A stretch of 64,000 bases of DNA from Phoebastria nigripes (Eukaryota; Chordata; Aves; Procellariiformes; Diomedeidae), in contig JAYKAV010002778.1 in assembly GCA_035582835.1 (NCBI GenBank), positions 229,334 to 293,333 of the forward strand, read 5' to 3'. Below the pieces are notes generated by a model. That model ran no database searches. It was not told where the DNA came from and saw nothing but the letters and a program-made list of their open reading frames with translations. Numbering within the stretch: the stretch's first letter is position 1; every line of letters starts with the position of its first letter. Made by a program: the position numbers and the translations under genes. Shown here one piece after another: positions 33,806 through 45,800 of this stretch.

Positions 33806-36800
33806 GTGAGTATATGTTTAAGTTTAGAAAGAATTCCATACTTTTGGGGGTAAGTCCTATTAGGAAACAGGGTTCAAGCATGCCAGAAAGGTTCCCTGGA
33901 CTTTTCATTAAAAGAAGGTTTAGCTGTGGGACTCTTGCCAGTTTCCACTGCGAATTACTCCACTTTGCTGTCTAGAACTCCTTTTTCATTTTATTTGGAT
34001 GAAATATTTTTTTATTGTTTGACAACAGTTGCTAAATAGTGCAAGCTGTTAAACAAGTGCTGTGCTTCAGCCCGGAGAAAACATGTTTTTCAGTAACGGG
34101 CAAAGCAAGTCTTCCTTTTTCCAAGTTTAAACTGAACAGTAGGGCTAGGTGTGTACTGCTCTAACTTGGTACCATTCCACTGAAGAAGTGAAGCAGCATC
34201 AACACATATCAGTCCAGAATATCTTGAAAACACTTATAGATTCTTCTTTTCCCTGTTCTTTTTCAGTCAAGCCTCATCCTCAGTCTCCAGTTTCTGTTTA
34301 TCAAGCATTTCTAAGTCTTGGTGCAGCTCAGAACCCTTAAAACAAGAGCACTGATTTATTTGTACTTGGAGCTGGCCATCCCAGTCCTGGCTCCCTTATT
34401 TCCTTTATCTCTTTACTTTGAAAAGGTAAAAATGAAAAGAAGGAACTAAGTGGAGCTATGCCCGGGTTTGTGTTCCTTATAGTGTGGATAAAACAGCCTT
34501 GGTCATCAGTTCGCTGGTTGAGTGCAGTTCAGCTTCTGAGATCTAAAGGCATCTGCATAGCTGCAGATGCAACCTGGAAAACCTTTCAGTCAGCCCTCAG
34601 AAAGAGGATGTTCATCCTCAGAACAAAGCATTGTAGAATGGTATGCAGGCATTTGATCAGTTTGCAGACTTACTGAAGCCTATGATGAAAAATACATCCC
34701 ACTCATCCAGTGTGCCAAGCAGTGGACGCTAGATATGGCACTTCTTAAAGACAGTGGAACTGTTTATGTAAGGGCTGCAACACCAGAGCTTTAAAGCTGA
34801 CTCTGATTTTGAAAGCCAATATCAATATTAACCAAAGCAGGTACTACAGGATGGAGTGGAGAACTTGGGACTCGTTGCCTAGCAGGAGTAAAGTAAATAC
34901 AGACTGGCATAGGTTACTGCGAGACAGGACCTCCAGCATTTCAAAACAAGCTTGTCTCTTGCCTTTCGTAAAAACTTAAAGGCAGAATAGTTACTTCTGT
35001 ATATTCAAAATGAGTTCGCTAACAGTTTTCATTTTTCTTCCTCCTCAAATTTATTTTCCTCAGCTCTTCAGCATCAAACTACTGGATACCTCCTTATGGC
35101 TACCATTACACATGTTACTGTGGAAAAAATAACAGAATTGTTAGTATTCTTCCTTCAAAATACAATTCATTTTAGATTTATTTTTATTCCTGTCAAACTG
35201 TGGGTGAGGCCATACTTCTTGGTGACTATCTGAAAGCAGTCATGAAAAATGATTGCTGTACCTCTAGTCTCTTATGTCAATGAAGTCCGACGAGTATGGG
35301 GTCCTACAAGCATTTTGATAGGAAATTGATGGTAAATAGTGTTTTGCAATTGCCATTCAGTTTTTGGTAAACAGCTGATGTCTTCCAATACTTTATATAT
35401 TAATTTCTTGTAACAACGTGCTGTCAAAGATAATGGATTTGGATAGTGGCTGAGTACATGCGGTAATATATTTCAGAAGCTTTATTGTATCATGTGTGTG
35501 CACTGCCTTTTGAACTTTATGCTGTGCATTAAGAAAAGAGAAAAAAAAGGAAGAAAGAAGTATTATTGGAAGGAAAGCACTCTTCAGAAAACCCGGAATT
35601 AGGATGTGGAGAAGCAATGATGAATCTGAATTACCTGGATTCATGTACAAAAATACGAGATCTGCAGGTATTAACTTTACTTTGGAAACACTGAGCCCTA
35701 TTTTTCAGCTTGGATCTTTGCTACAACAGAGACTAAATTACACATAGAACCTGTGGGTAACCAAAAACTGTCATCTTGTGACTCCAAGCTTTTAATAATC
35801 TGCTTCTTAAAATATCTCCCTGTATGCCAGTTCAGCTAGGACAGCATGGATTTCATCTTCCTGTGCAACAAAATGATGGTAATGAGTGAGGATGCTATTG
35901 CCCACCAAATCATTCTATAACTAGTGCTGCTTGTAGTCTACTTGTCCTCTGTTGTGCTAAAAGCAATGCTAGCACAGCCCCAGCTGGTAAATCAGACATG
36001 AAATGCTGCCTGTGGAAGGGCGAGGTCTGCCCATGGGGTACAATCAGGCTGGCAGGCATAATGACAGGGATTTGAAAACTCTGCAGCAAAAGCACACAAA
36101 CAAAAGGTTCTGGTGGAAGAAAGAATCGACAAAACTGAAACACCACTGTCTGTCCAACTCCATGTCTAAGCCAAGCTCAAGCAGGTTATAGCTGTATTTC
36201 TAGCATCAAAAATCCAAACAAGTGATGCAATGAGGAAAAGGGTACTTGAAATTAAGTTAAAATGTACATTTCTCTTTCAAAGTGTAAATATATGCTGGTT
36301 ATATTTTGAAGATAAGCATCAATAGCTCAGCATTAAGAGCTCAAAGAGGGAAATTTCATCCAAATTACCAATTTTGCATAGTAATTTACTTTTGCCCAGT
36401 GCTTTAAATTGACTTTATAGGAAGACAGACCATCTGATGTAACAAGACCAGGTTTTATAGTTTCAATAAATGGCGACAATAGAATATTATTCTTCATAAA
36501 ACTGATGTATTATGTAACTATAATAGTAGTTATAATACTCATCCTCATATTTACTTGTAGTTAATACACTTGAATAATTTTGTCAGTATTAAATAATTCT
36601 GCTTTTTTATTGCTTTAACTGTGGAGACAACTGAGAGTAAATATCATTGTGTAATATGTATAAATATTTTGTGTTACTTATTTTATTGCTAGTTATAACA
36701 GGTCCTTTACTAAATGCACTTTTTAAACTAAAGGATTATAAAAATCTTTAGTGTTTAAATAATCTGCTGGAAGAATAATCTGGAAAATGAAATCCTATAC

Positions 36801-38323
36801 TGAGAGAAAAGTCTGAGACTGCAATTACCCTGCAGTCATCGAAACAATTATGCTGAAAACTAGAAAAAACTGAATTCACTGTAAACTAGTGAGTTCACTG
36901 TAAAGTGAAGGAAAAGCTGATTCAGCTTGCCAAAAATTTTGTCTAAAATAAATTGCTATAATCTGTCTATGAATAAATATAAACTGTAAATTAGAATTGT
37001 TCTGATCTGGAGAGGGGGAAGTTCTGGGACAATTTGGCAATTGGAGTTCAAGGGCTAAAAATAAGATGCTCGGGATCTGTTAAGATCTGTCCTTTGTGAT
37101 ATTCATTAATGTTGAATTAACAAAGTTCTATTCAGTTACCAGACTGGTTGGCTTTCGCAGTTGCCTTCCATATATTCCAATGGACATAAAAGCAAGCCTT
37201 GTATTGTTTCTCTGAAAAGAGGCACAATAATATGTTCAATCCTGTTGGATGAAAAATTGAAGCCAGGATCTGTCTGATGAAAAATTGAAGACAACATTTT
37301 CTAACCGAAATGTTGAAATCCAGACTTTCAGATGTAATTAGTATTTGCAGCTTCTGTTGACTAGAGTATCAAGCTTAGGATAATTGTGACCTGTAATTCT
37401 AGCAAAGTAAAACCACTTGTTGATTAATGATTAACTGACGGATCTACAAACAGAGAGGACTACTAGAATTTTATGTTTCTGTCCCCAGTGATTAAACTCT
37501 TACTCCACTTTAATGTAGCATCTTAAAAAAAGAGAATCAAAGAAGAATTTCAAGATACGGATTTATAACCCCCTGTACATTATCTCATACCTTCCATTAC
37601 TATTATTTTGTTGTCATTACACCTTATATTATAGTCTCCCACTTCTTGCTGTGTTCAGCTGAATTTCAGGGCCATTCTTCAGTATATATCNCATAGTGCT
37701 TGATAGTGCGAATGTTCGTGTTGAAGGGAACAGTAGCAAGCACAACAATGATATTTATGGCATCCCTTAGCTTGTAATGTTCCTAGTCTGTGAGCAACTC
37801 TGTTTTGTATTTATCCTGAAAGCATTACTCATAGAAGCCAAAGCATACAATGATTAACATTTTTGAGTTCAATGATATGGAATAAACCACACTGGTACAG
37901 AATACAGGTATGGCCATTTAGTCCTGTTCTGCAGAATNTGCTCTTTGATGTATTTTTTTGTGAATTAGCTGCAGTGTTTTGTAAACCTCTTTGTACGTTT
38001 TAATATACACTGAGCAAAACTGTTACTTCATTTTATGTTATTTCTTTTTTATGGTTTATCATGCTGCTTTTTTTTTCCTTATCTCTGGCATTTACGTATC
38101 GGTAAAGTTGTTCCTGTTTGCATTTCTTCCTGTATTTGAGGGTGTTGTCAATAATGAAGATTATTATTAGGAATTGCATATATTCCAATGGATTTGTTAT
38201 TTGTGAGCTTATGTCCTGCCCTGTAGATTGTGTGCTCTTTGGGAGAGGATTTATTGGTACTTTGGTGTGAAAAATGAAAGCCTCATTTTGTTACAGTTAC
38301 TAAGTAACTGTTACCACCATAGC

Positions 38324-38327
<4 letters not shown>

Positions 38328-38370
<43 letters not shown>
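38328..38370. repeat. (AAT)n microsatellite
   Basis: About 14 uninterrupted AAT units followed by a short AAC run to about 38386. Likely length-polymorphic. Confidence 0.95.
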
Positions 38371-39095
38371 GTAACAACAACAACAAAACCCCAAACCAGT
38401 AATAATAATTTAATAGGAAATAAATAGAAAGACATAGGCTCAGATTCTGAGTGGGTATCAATCAGCTGGTTTCCACCAGCTAAGACTCTAACCTCCAGCA
38501 TTTTAACAGCTAAGATTTGTCCATGGACATCAATTTGCTAGGGCTGTAGCACCTTACATGAGTATATACTGAGGGAGTGAACACATATTCAAAATACTTC
38601 TGATGCACTGTAATAATAATGCTATAAAGCTTATTTTTGTCATGACATAGAAATATATTTTATATTGCATTGTTTTATGCATTTAAGAAATAAACTTGTA
38701 ATGTATTAAAGCTGTAAAGTGAATTTCTTCAGGGAAGGCATACCAGATAGGACCCTTTTTCTTCTTCCTCAACTCCATTCTCCTGTTTGTAATGTGGCTC
38801 ATTACATTATCCCCGTCATGTACATTGCTTCAAGCTAAGAATTCAGGCTTGTGCTACTTAAAGCTTTTAGTACATAATTTGAGTGAAAAATAGGTGCATG
38901 AAAATAGTGAACACAATAAGGTCAATGTATGTAAATACAAAATTTATATTTCATTTGAAAATAAATGAATGCAAAAGTCTCTTGAGAAGCGGTACAACAC
39001 CGTACCTGCAAGTTACATTAAATTTTGTATATTTATATTGTGCTGATGTTGTGCAGGCTACAAACATTTTGTTGCATGAAGCATATTGTAAGAGC

Positions 39096-39822
39096 AGCTC
39101 ATACATAGGCCTCCATGCTGCAAGCGTGTGTGTATGTGCTGGATTTATGAATTATCATTCTTTCACTTTTTACGCAACAGAAAATTCTTCTGAGTGTATA
39201 AAATCTAAAATGCTGCTAAGACTAAAAACATTTGGGCTTATCTGAATTTTTATGTGGTGAAAGTGAAGGTCAACAAGGACATATTGTTTCTGAAACTGTG
39301 TCAGGGTTCAGGAGTTCAATGTATCCCAAGGGCAACAAGACAATCTGGCAGACCTTTTTGCCTTTGAATGGAGTATATTGGAAGTTAGAAACAAGAAGGC
39401 ACAACTTGGAGAGCCATATTGCAATGATAGTCTGAGACTTTGAGCATCCAAGGGTCTTAGCACAAGACCTCAGATACTCAAGGATGGTATGTTACACTTT
39501 GTTATTATGTCATTATTTCCAATAAAATCAAAGCCACCAGGTTAGGACTAGTGTGTTGCAAATGCATGCTCCAAATACTGCTTTGTCACTTCCTGAATAG
39601 TTTAGCCCTGAGTCACAAACAAAGCTGTTCTTCACAAGAGGAAAACAAATACACCCTGAGAGCTTTTCAGTCACTGGTATACGGAGAATACCTCTTCTAT
39701 GCTCATCACAAGAGAGAAGTTACCAGCTCAGACAAGTAGTCCTACCGCTTAACTAAATTTTGCAAATCAGAACCTACATAAATACTCATTATAACAAACT
39801 GTGGTTTAAATCAGGACATACA
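39096..39822 (+). repeat. 727-bp direct duplication, copy 2
   Basis: Near-perfect copy of 33021-33747 in the same orientation, exactly 6,075 bp downstream. Its right end joins directly to an LTR fragment. Its left end shares only AGAGC-type microhomology with the flank of copy 1. Confidence 0.95.
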
Positions 39823-40116
39823 GGTACAAGAGTTTGGAGTGAAGTTGAGCCAGGAAGATGGGAGGGGTAGAGGGAAGGTGTTTTTAGATTTGTTATCATT
39901 TCTCATTATCCTACTCTGTTTAATTGGCAATAAATTAAATTAATTTCCCCAAGTCGAGTCTGTTTTGCCCATGATGGTAATTGCTGTGTGATGTCCCTAT
40001 CCTTATCTCAATCCATGAGCTTTTCATCATATTTTCTCCCTCTGTCCTGTTGGGGAGGGGGAGTGAGAGAGCAGCTGGGTGGGTACCTGGAAGCTAGTCA
40101 AGGTCAACACACCACA
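39823..40116 (+). mobile_element. 3' end of the nested-LTR family
   Basis: The last about 290 bases of the LTR seen at 12425-13553: GGAGTGAAGTTGAGCCAGG, CATTATCCTACTCTG, CAATAAATTAAATTAATTTC, then GTCAACACACCACA. It is more diverged than the first copy and truncated at its 5' side exactly where the duplicated block ends. Confidence 0.85.
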
Positions 40117-41674
40117 GCTTAGTATATTGCAATTTAATTAATTGCAGATTTTATATTTCTTTATTCAGAACTATCATATAGAATCTCTGCAAAAGGGATG
40201 AAAAAACGCCATGTTTTTAGCGTAACGAAATAACATAGGTGTTTCTGTGCAATACAATGTAGACACAGCATTTAAAATACTGGATACAGCAAGAACAAGA
40301 TTTTTTCCTTCTTCTTCTTGAAATTGATTACATTGATTAGGAGCTATGCTCTCAAGTAAAAAATTAATAGTCCTAGGAAAAGGTGCAGCTATAAAAGTCA
40401 TTATTTGAAGGGGCCTGCGATTTAATATGAGATAAATGGGTAGGCAGTGGAAGACCTCGCCAGTGGCCCTTCTTCAATTGCTGTGGCTGTGTAGAGTGGC
40501 TGTGGGCCACAAAGTACTGCCGTCCAACACGCTGCGTAAACATCCTTGTCCTCAGCATGGATTTGTTACTTACCCAGTCAGACAGACCAGGACAAGTACT
40601 AGGAAGTTAAACTAACGTGCATTAACTACTTCTGCTCCTTTGTGCCTCATTATCTCCACAAAATCTAGTAGCTTTAACTCAATGACACCTCCTTTCTCCT
40701 ATGCTCTGAATAGCAATTAGAAAATTGCAGAGGGGCTGTGGGGAGTTCCATGTATTACATCAGAGGTAAATGACTTAATAAATTAATTTGATCATTGAAA
40801 AAAATACTACAGCCTTATTTAAACTTATATGTGAATTTCCTGTTAGTAGAAGATGACCTTTAGGTTTGATTAGACCTTTAGGTTAATGAAGACCTGTGTT
40901 AGCAAGAGGTATGAAATACATACTGACTTTCCTGATGTTTCCGCTTTGATCTGGTGACAATTGTGCCAGTTCGTGTTCTGTAAGTGAAGTTTTGGAGTCA
41001 TTGATGAGGGCTATTACAAGGTTGTGATCGAGGCATGACATGGCAATGAACAGGATATAAGAACTTAGAAAGAAGAAAATATGAGCTTAAATCTAAGTAT
41101 GAAAAAAACTTTATCACCTTGCAATCAAATGTACACTATGTCAGGATACTTCTCTCATTGCTGAATTGGACTGAACTCAAACTGGTGGCCACCAGATCAG
41201 GATAAGATGAAGGATTACGTAAAGCTCATGTGATGTCTTGAGACGTGTAGTCCCACCCAGTTTCTTTGAGGTTTAAGGTGCCATAACTTCGCCGGTTGCG
41301 AATTTAATCAAGTATGTGAAGCAGTGCTACATCATTATATTAACTGCAAAATAGAAAATGTCAGCCATGAGAATTTCTGTAGCTGTCTGAGCAGCTGCCT
41401 GAGGCCTCCATCCATAACTCTTACTCATTAGCTTTCTTAGAAGGTAACTTCACTGAGGGTGAACTTATAGTATGGTAATGGCATGAGAGAGTCTACAGAA
41501 ACCTGCAGGAGGGCATAATATCCATGTCTACAGTACGACAAATTTCAGGCTGCTGTTTGACCTGGTCTATGAGTTAAATAAAGTGGTAAGAGATATTTTG
41601 AGGTGGTGACCTGCTGGGAGAATCTCCCAGGTAAAAGGTGGAGGACAGGAGCATTCCCTGCGAGGAAACGTCCT
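40117..41674. other. intergenic, nothing recognised
   Basis: Ordinary AT-rich sequence between the LTR fragment and the CR1 element. No exon or repeat was identified. The CR1 may begin up to about 100 bases left of its stated edge. Confidence 0.6.
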
Positions 41675-42341
41675 TGAAAGGACCTGGGGGTGTTGGTTGA
41701 CAGCTGGCTGAACATAAGCCGGCAGTGTGCCCAGGTGGCCAAGAAGGCCAACGGCATCCTGGCCTGTGTCAGAAATAGTGTGGCCAGCAGGACCAGGGAA
41801 GTGATCGTGCCCCTGTACTCGGACCTCGAATACTGTGTTCAGTTTTGGGCCCCTCACTACAAGAAGGACATTGAGGTGCTGGAGCATGTCCAGAGAAGGG
41901 CAATGAAGCTGGTGAAGGGTCTGGAGAACAAGTCTTATGAGGAGCAGCTGAGGGAACTGGGACTGTTTAGTCTGGAGAAAAGGAGGCTCAGGGGAGACCT
42001 TATCGCCCTCTACAACTACCTGAAAGGAGGTTGCAGCGAGGTGGGTGTCGGTCTCTTCTCCCAAGCAACTAGCGATAGGACGAGAGGAAATGGCCTCAAG
42101 TTGCGCCAGGGGAGGTTTAGATTGGATATTAGGAAAAATTTCTTCACCGAAAGGGTTGTCAAGCACTGGAACAGGCTGGCCAGGGAAGTGGTTGAGTCAC
42201 CATCCCTGGAGGTCTTTAAAAGACGTGTAGATGTGGCACTTAGGGACATGGTTTAGTGGTGGACTTGGCAGTGCTAGGTTAACGGTTGGACTCGATGATC
42301 TTAAGGGTCTTTTCCAACCTAAACGATTCTATGATTCTATG
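41675..42341 (+). mobile_element. CR1 LINE, 5'-truncated, relatively young
   Basis: An open frame at 41690-42256 (188 codons) is the C-terminal part of CR1 ORF2, with [40 protein letters not shown] and [20 protein letters not shown]. The short 3' UTR and the ATTCTATGATTCTATG end follow. A few residues appear deleted where the frame reads [13 protein letters not shown]. No stop interrupts the rest, which suggests a late insertion. It ends about 300 bp before the DNAAF11 CpG island. Confidence 0.93.
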
Positions 42342-42758
42342 GGATTCACAGGAACAGGCCCCTTACGGAAAACATGCTTTCAGCCCAAAATGCGTTAGGC
42401 AAACTAGTTGATGAATACGGAGGAGGAGGACAAAAGTATCATAGAAAGTATAGAACGAAAGATATATGCCTGAGGAGGAAGCATTTCATATATGATTGCC
42501 CAGCCAAAGAAAGGGGTCAGGAGCAGCCAGAGTGGTAGAAATCTTACTTCTGGATTATACAAAAGCCATTTTGCTTCTTGGGCAGGCACACAAGCGCTTC
42601 TGGCTGCTCTGGCATAAGGACACGTCAAAGCGGGTACAGAAAAAGCAGAGAACCTGACTGAACGCCGGGCGGTGAAGGCCCGGGGCGGGGGAGCCGCCCC
42701 ACGGCAGCGCCCGGAGCTGCCGCAGCAGCCGCCCCGCCCGCGGCCTCCCGCAGGCCCC

Positions 42759-42772
42759 GTTACCATGGCAGC
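42759..42772. promoter_or_regulatory. RFX X-box palindrome
   Basis: GTTACCATGGCAGC matches the RFX-family palindrome GTTRCCATGGYAAC at all but one of its 14 positions: the left half-site is perfect and the right half-site has one change (GGCAGC for GGYAAC). It lies 46 bases before the DNAAF11 start codon. RFX factors drive ciliary genes, so it fits this gene. Occupancy is inferred. Confidence 0.65.
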
Positions 42773-42809
42773 GCGGCGGCGTCCTGTAATGGCGGCGGCG
42801 GGAAGCTGA
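42765..42809 (+). promoter_or_regulatory. upstream ORF candidate (14 codons)
   Basis: An ATG in good Kozak context (ACCATGG) opens a short frame with a second in-frame ATG at 42789. It ends at TGA 42807-42809, eight bases before the main start. It matters only if transcription starts upstream of 42765; the ATG also lies within the X-box. Confidence 0.4.
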
Positions 42810-42817
42810 GGGCGGCC

Positions 42818-42827
42818 ATGGTGCGGA
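42818..42827 (+). CDS. DNAAF11: DNAAF11 exon 1 coding part
   Basis: ATG GTG CGG A followed by donor GTGAGT at 42828. With exon 2 it reads MVRITEDL, matching human MGWITEDL. This exon is too short for gene finders. The 5' end of the exon is unknown. Confidence 0.88.
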
Positions 42828-45800
42828 GTGAGTGTCGCCGAAAGCCGCTTTCCTCCCCTCCCCGGGGCCCCTTCCCTCCTCCCCAGGACATGCCCCACTC
42901 CCTGGCCACCATGTTCCCTCTCCCCACACTTGGCCCCCTTCCCCGCCTTCCCCATACTCCTCCGGCAGCCCCTCTCCCCTCCTGCCTTCCTTGCTCTCCT
43001 CACCCTGCTTGATTATCTGGTCTCCCTCCTCCCCGGTAATAGCAACCCATTTTAGTTCACCAAGCACAGCACAGGNATGCACTTGCCTCCGGAGACAGCC
43101 CCCGAGAGGCCCAGCAGCGGGGTGGCCCAGGCAGGGACCCCTCCATGTGTGGGGCAGCTCCCTGCGAGGGGAGATGCTTGACGGGACGGCGTGTGTCTGT
43201 GCCCAGAGCTGTCAGCGCTGTCCTTTCCCTGCAGTTATAAATTTTCAACACCACATGATAATTTATTTTTTTTAGGTAGAAGTAGCCAATGCAGACACTT
43301 TATCAGAGACATAAAAAAACCCCGAATGAGGTTAAAATACACCGTACTACTACTTACGAATCCACAATCTTCTAGAGGTAAAGCAGCGTGACCTAAAGGA
43401 CTGAGTGCTCATACATATCACTCAGGAAAAAAGCTGCTGAGGAATTCCCTTCCCCTGTGATTTTCCCTGTAATCTGCTTTGATTGTATACCGTCACTGGA
43501 CTGCCAGTCCCTTGCTGCGCTAAAAGAGTGCTTTGGAAAGGAACTCCTCCTCTCTGCATGAAGCTGGCAGATGCCCGCTTTGATCAGGCACTGCCTGAAG
43601 GAGAATGGCTTCATCTCCTGAACAGCGTGGCATGAATTTGAGTCTTAAAATAATGGTTGCATACTTCTCTTTTCTGAAATGCAGGTTCCCCCACTGTTTC
43701 TTGATATACCTGCAGCTGTCCACCTGCTTATTCTTTCAATTTCTTTAATGTTTTCCTTCGTATCTGCTCCTTTTTGAGTAAAACATGCAATTTTTGGAAG
43801 CCCAGCTGTAAGATATTCAAGATCTGTTGTTATGTCCAGTTGATTGATGCCATCCCTTACTTTCTCCTGTGTTCATGGGAACACAGGAGTAGCTGTGATC
43901 TCTCAAGTCGCTGGTCCATTCTCCTGTTACTGTGCTCAACATCAGATAATCTGCTTAATGAACTTCTCAGTGAGAAGTAATGTTACAATGTGTTTTGTCA
44001 ATGTCCTGGGAAAGCTTTTATTTAAAATTTGTTTTCTCTTGCAAGTTTGTTTCCCTTGTTCCTCTTAAATGAACTAGATAGATAGCATACAAAATGTCAA
44101 ATAGTCACTCAGTTCCCTACAGCAGGTCCCCAAAATAGGTCTCTAAAGCTCCACTGTAGCTTCTATTGGGAATGATTGGGTCTGCTTTGCAAACCATCTG
44201 GTAATGAAAGTGTACGTTTTTGCATAATCACTGNAACAACCACTTCAATTTTCTTTTCATCAGCAGAGGGAAATCTGACTGTAATAAAAGTGACCGGAAT
44301 AGTTTGTATGACTTCTTTTTGTATAAAGGATATAGAGCATAATGTCTCCAACGTGTATGTATGCAGATTGTAGAATATTGTTGTTTTCTTGTGCAAAAAT
44401 ACCTGTTTGCACTGGAAATACTGGCACTGAAAGATCTGCCACCAAACACATTAGTAAGCAGTCCATTATTTTTAATTTCCAGCAGTTTTGCCAAGTAACT
44501 TGTTAGAAATGCCAATGTTTTTCATATTTTCTGTGAAGACTAAAATATTTAGTCATGATTATTGTCATTTTTTTCTGTTTTCTCTATTAATTTAACCAGG
44601 TTTAATCAATGGGCTGTTGAAGGGAAGATGGTTGTTCAGGTGCAGCAAACCTGCCCAAAATGATTAAAAAATAAAAAGACACTTACCTTTCCCAATATGC
44701 TTTATGTGCAGACAGGATCCCCTCTTACATCAATACCAGTATCACCATTATATAATTCTGTAAATCATGTCAGATGAAACTCTGTTGAACAGAAGGGAGA
44801 TGGTCATCTGTAAATATAATATATGCAAAACTAGTTTCACCTCTTTCCCAAAGGCTGTAGATAGAGGAGCTGCACTGACACGTGCGAGTTTGGGCTGTAT
44901 TGGTCCGTAGTTTACCCAGCTTGTAGCAGAGCAGTCTGTGTGAATGTGTGCAGCCATTCCAGGACCACTAATAAAACTGGATGATTTCACAAAACCTCCC
45001 TGAGACAAAGAAGCAATGAAAGAATATTTTTAATTAATGCATGGTAGGAACAATTTGTTTTCACAGATGTCTGTATATTTTTTCTTTTTACTTATTTTTC
45101 TTCAGAGTCTTTTTGAAAAGCTTGCTAGTCTTTTTTCAGCATTAACAATCATGAAAATACCTATGCTAATTTGATAAAACCCTAGTTTTTTAATCAGTAC
45201 TTCACTGTAGTTCCCCACTTGTCAAGGAGAAGAAAATGCTAGTGTTTTTTTGGTGCAGTGGGCTGGAAACAANGTAATAACATCTAGCTCAAGAGTGAGC
45301 ACTGGTTCTCATAGAATTTCTTTACCTTCATTATACAGAGCCTTTTCACTGTTTGAAAGATTGCCTGGCATTAAGTATTGCTATGTGAAAACTCTGAACC
45401 CAGGTCTCTGGTGTCTTTTGGCCACTGAAAGTCCTTTGCTGGCTGCTAATGAGCTGGTAGTGCTTAAGAAATACCCAGGATTAAATTTCATTCTAACATA
45501 AACATTTATAAGCATGAATTAGTTATGGCTTTGCCTCAAGCACTGAGAAAGTAAAAAATATCTGCCCACTTTCAGCATTCATCCTGCTTATTTCTGTGCA
45601 CATTGTGCTGGCAGAAGAATATGATGACATACTGTAGCTAGTTTATTTTTTGTGAACATCTGGCATCAGGAAATAAAAGAGCATAAAACACTCAATTGCT
45701 TGTCCACATGAATCAATCTGCAACCTGAGCTATGCTGAAAATAATGGATGCTGGATTAATTTCTGCAAGGCTTGCATCACACTCTTATGGAAGATTCAGC

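Larger units (their letters stand above)
33748..39095. other. sequence between the duplicated blocks
   Basis: AT-rich sequence. Apart from the candidate exon at 33779 and the AAT microsatellite at 38328 I see no gene, LINE or LTR. Confidence 0.6.
42650..43160. promoter_or_regulatory. CpG island, DNAAF11 promoter
   Basis: GC- and CpG-rich block around the first coding exon, with Sp1-like GCCCCGCCC at 42731. It holds the X-box and the upstream ATG described separately. Edges are approximate. Confidence 0.85.

Noticed and set aside
41567..42166. 199-codon minus-strand frame
   Set aside because: It is the antisense shadow of the CR1 ORF2 fragment, which reads on the plus strand.
42404..43082. 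199- and 175-codon minus-strand frames over the DNAAF11 promoter
   Set aside because: They lie in GC-rich promoter sequence with few stops. No known protein or splice pattern fits, and the plus-strand exon 1 explains the island.
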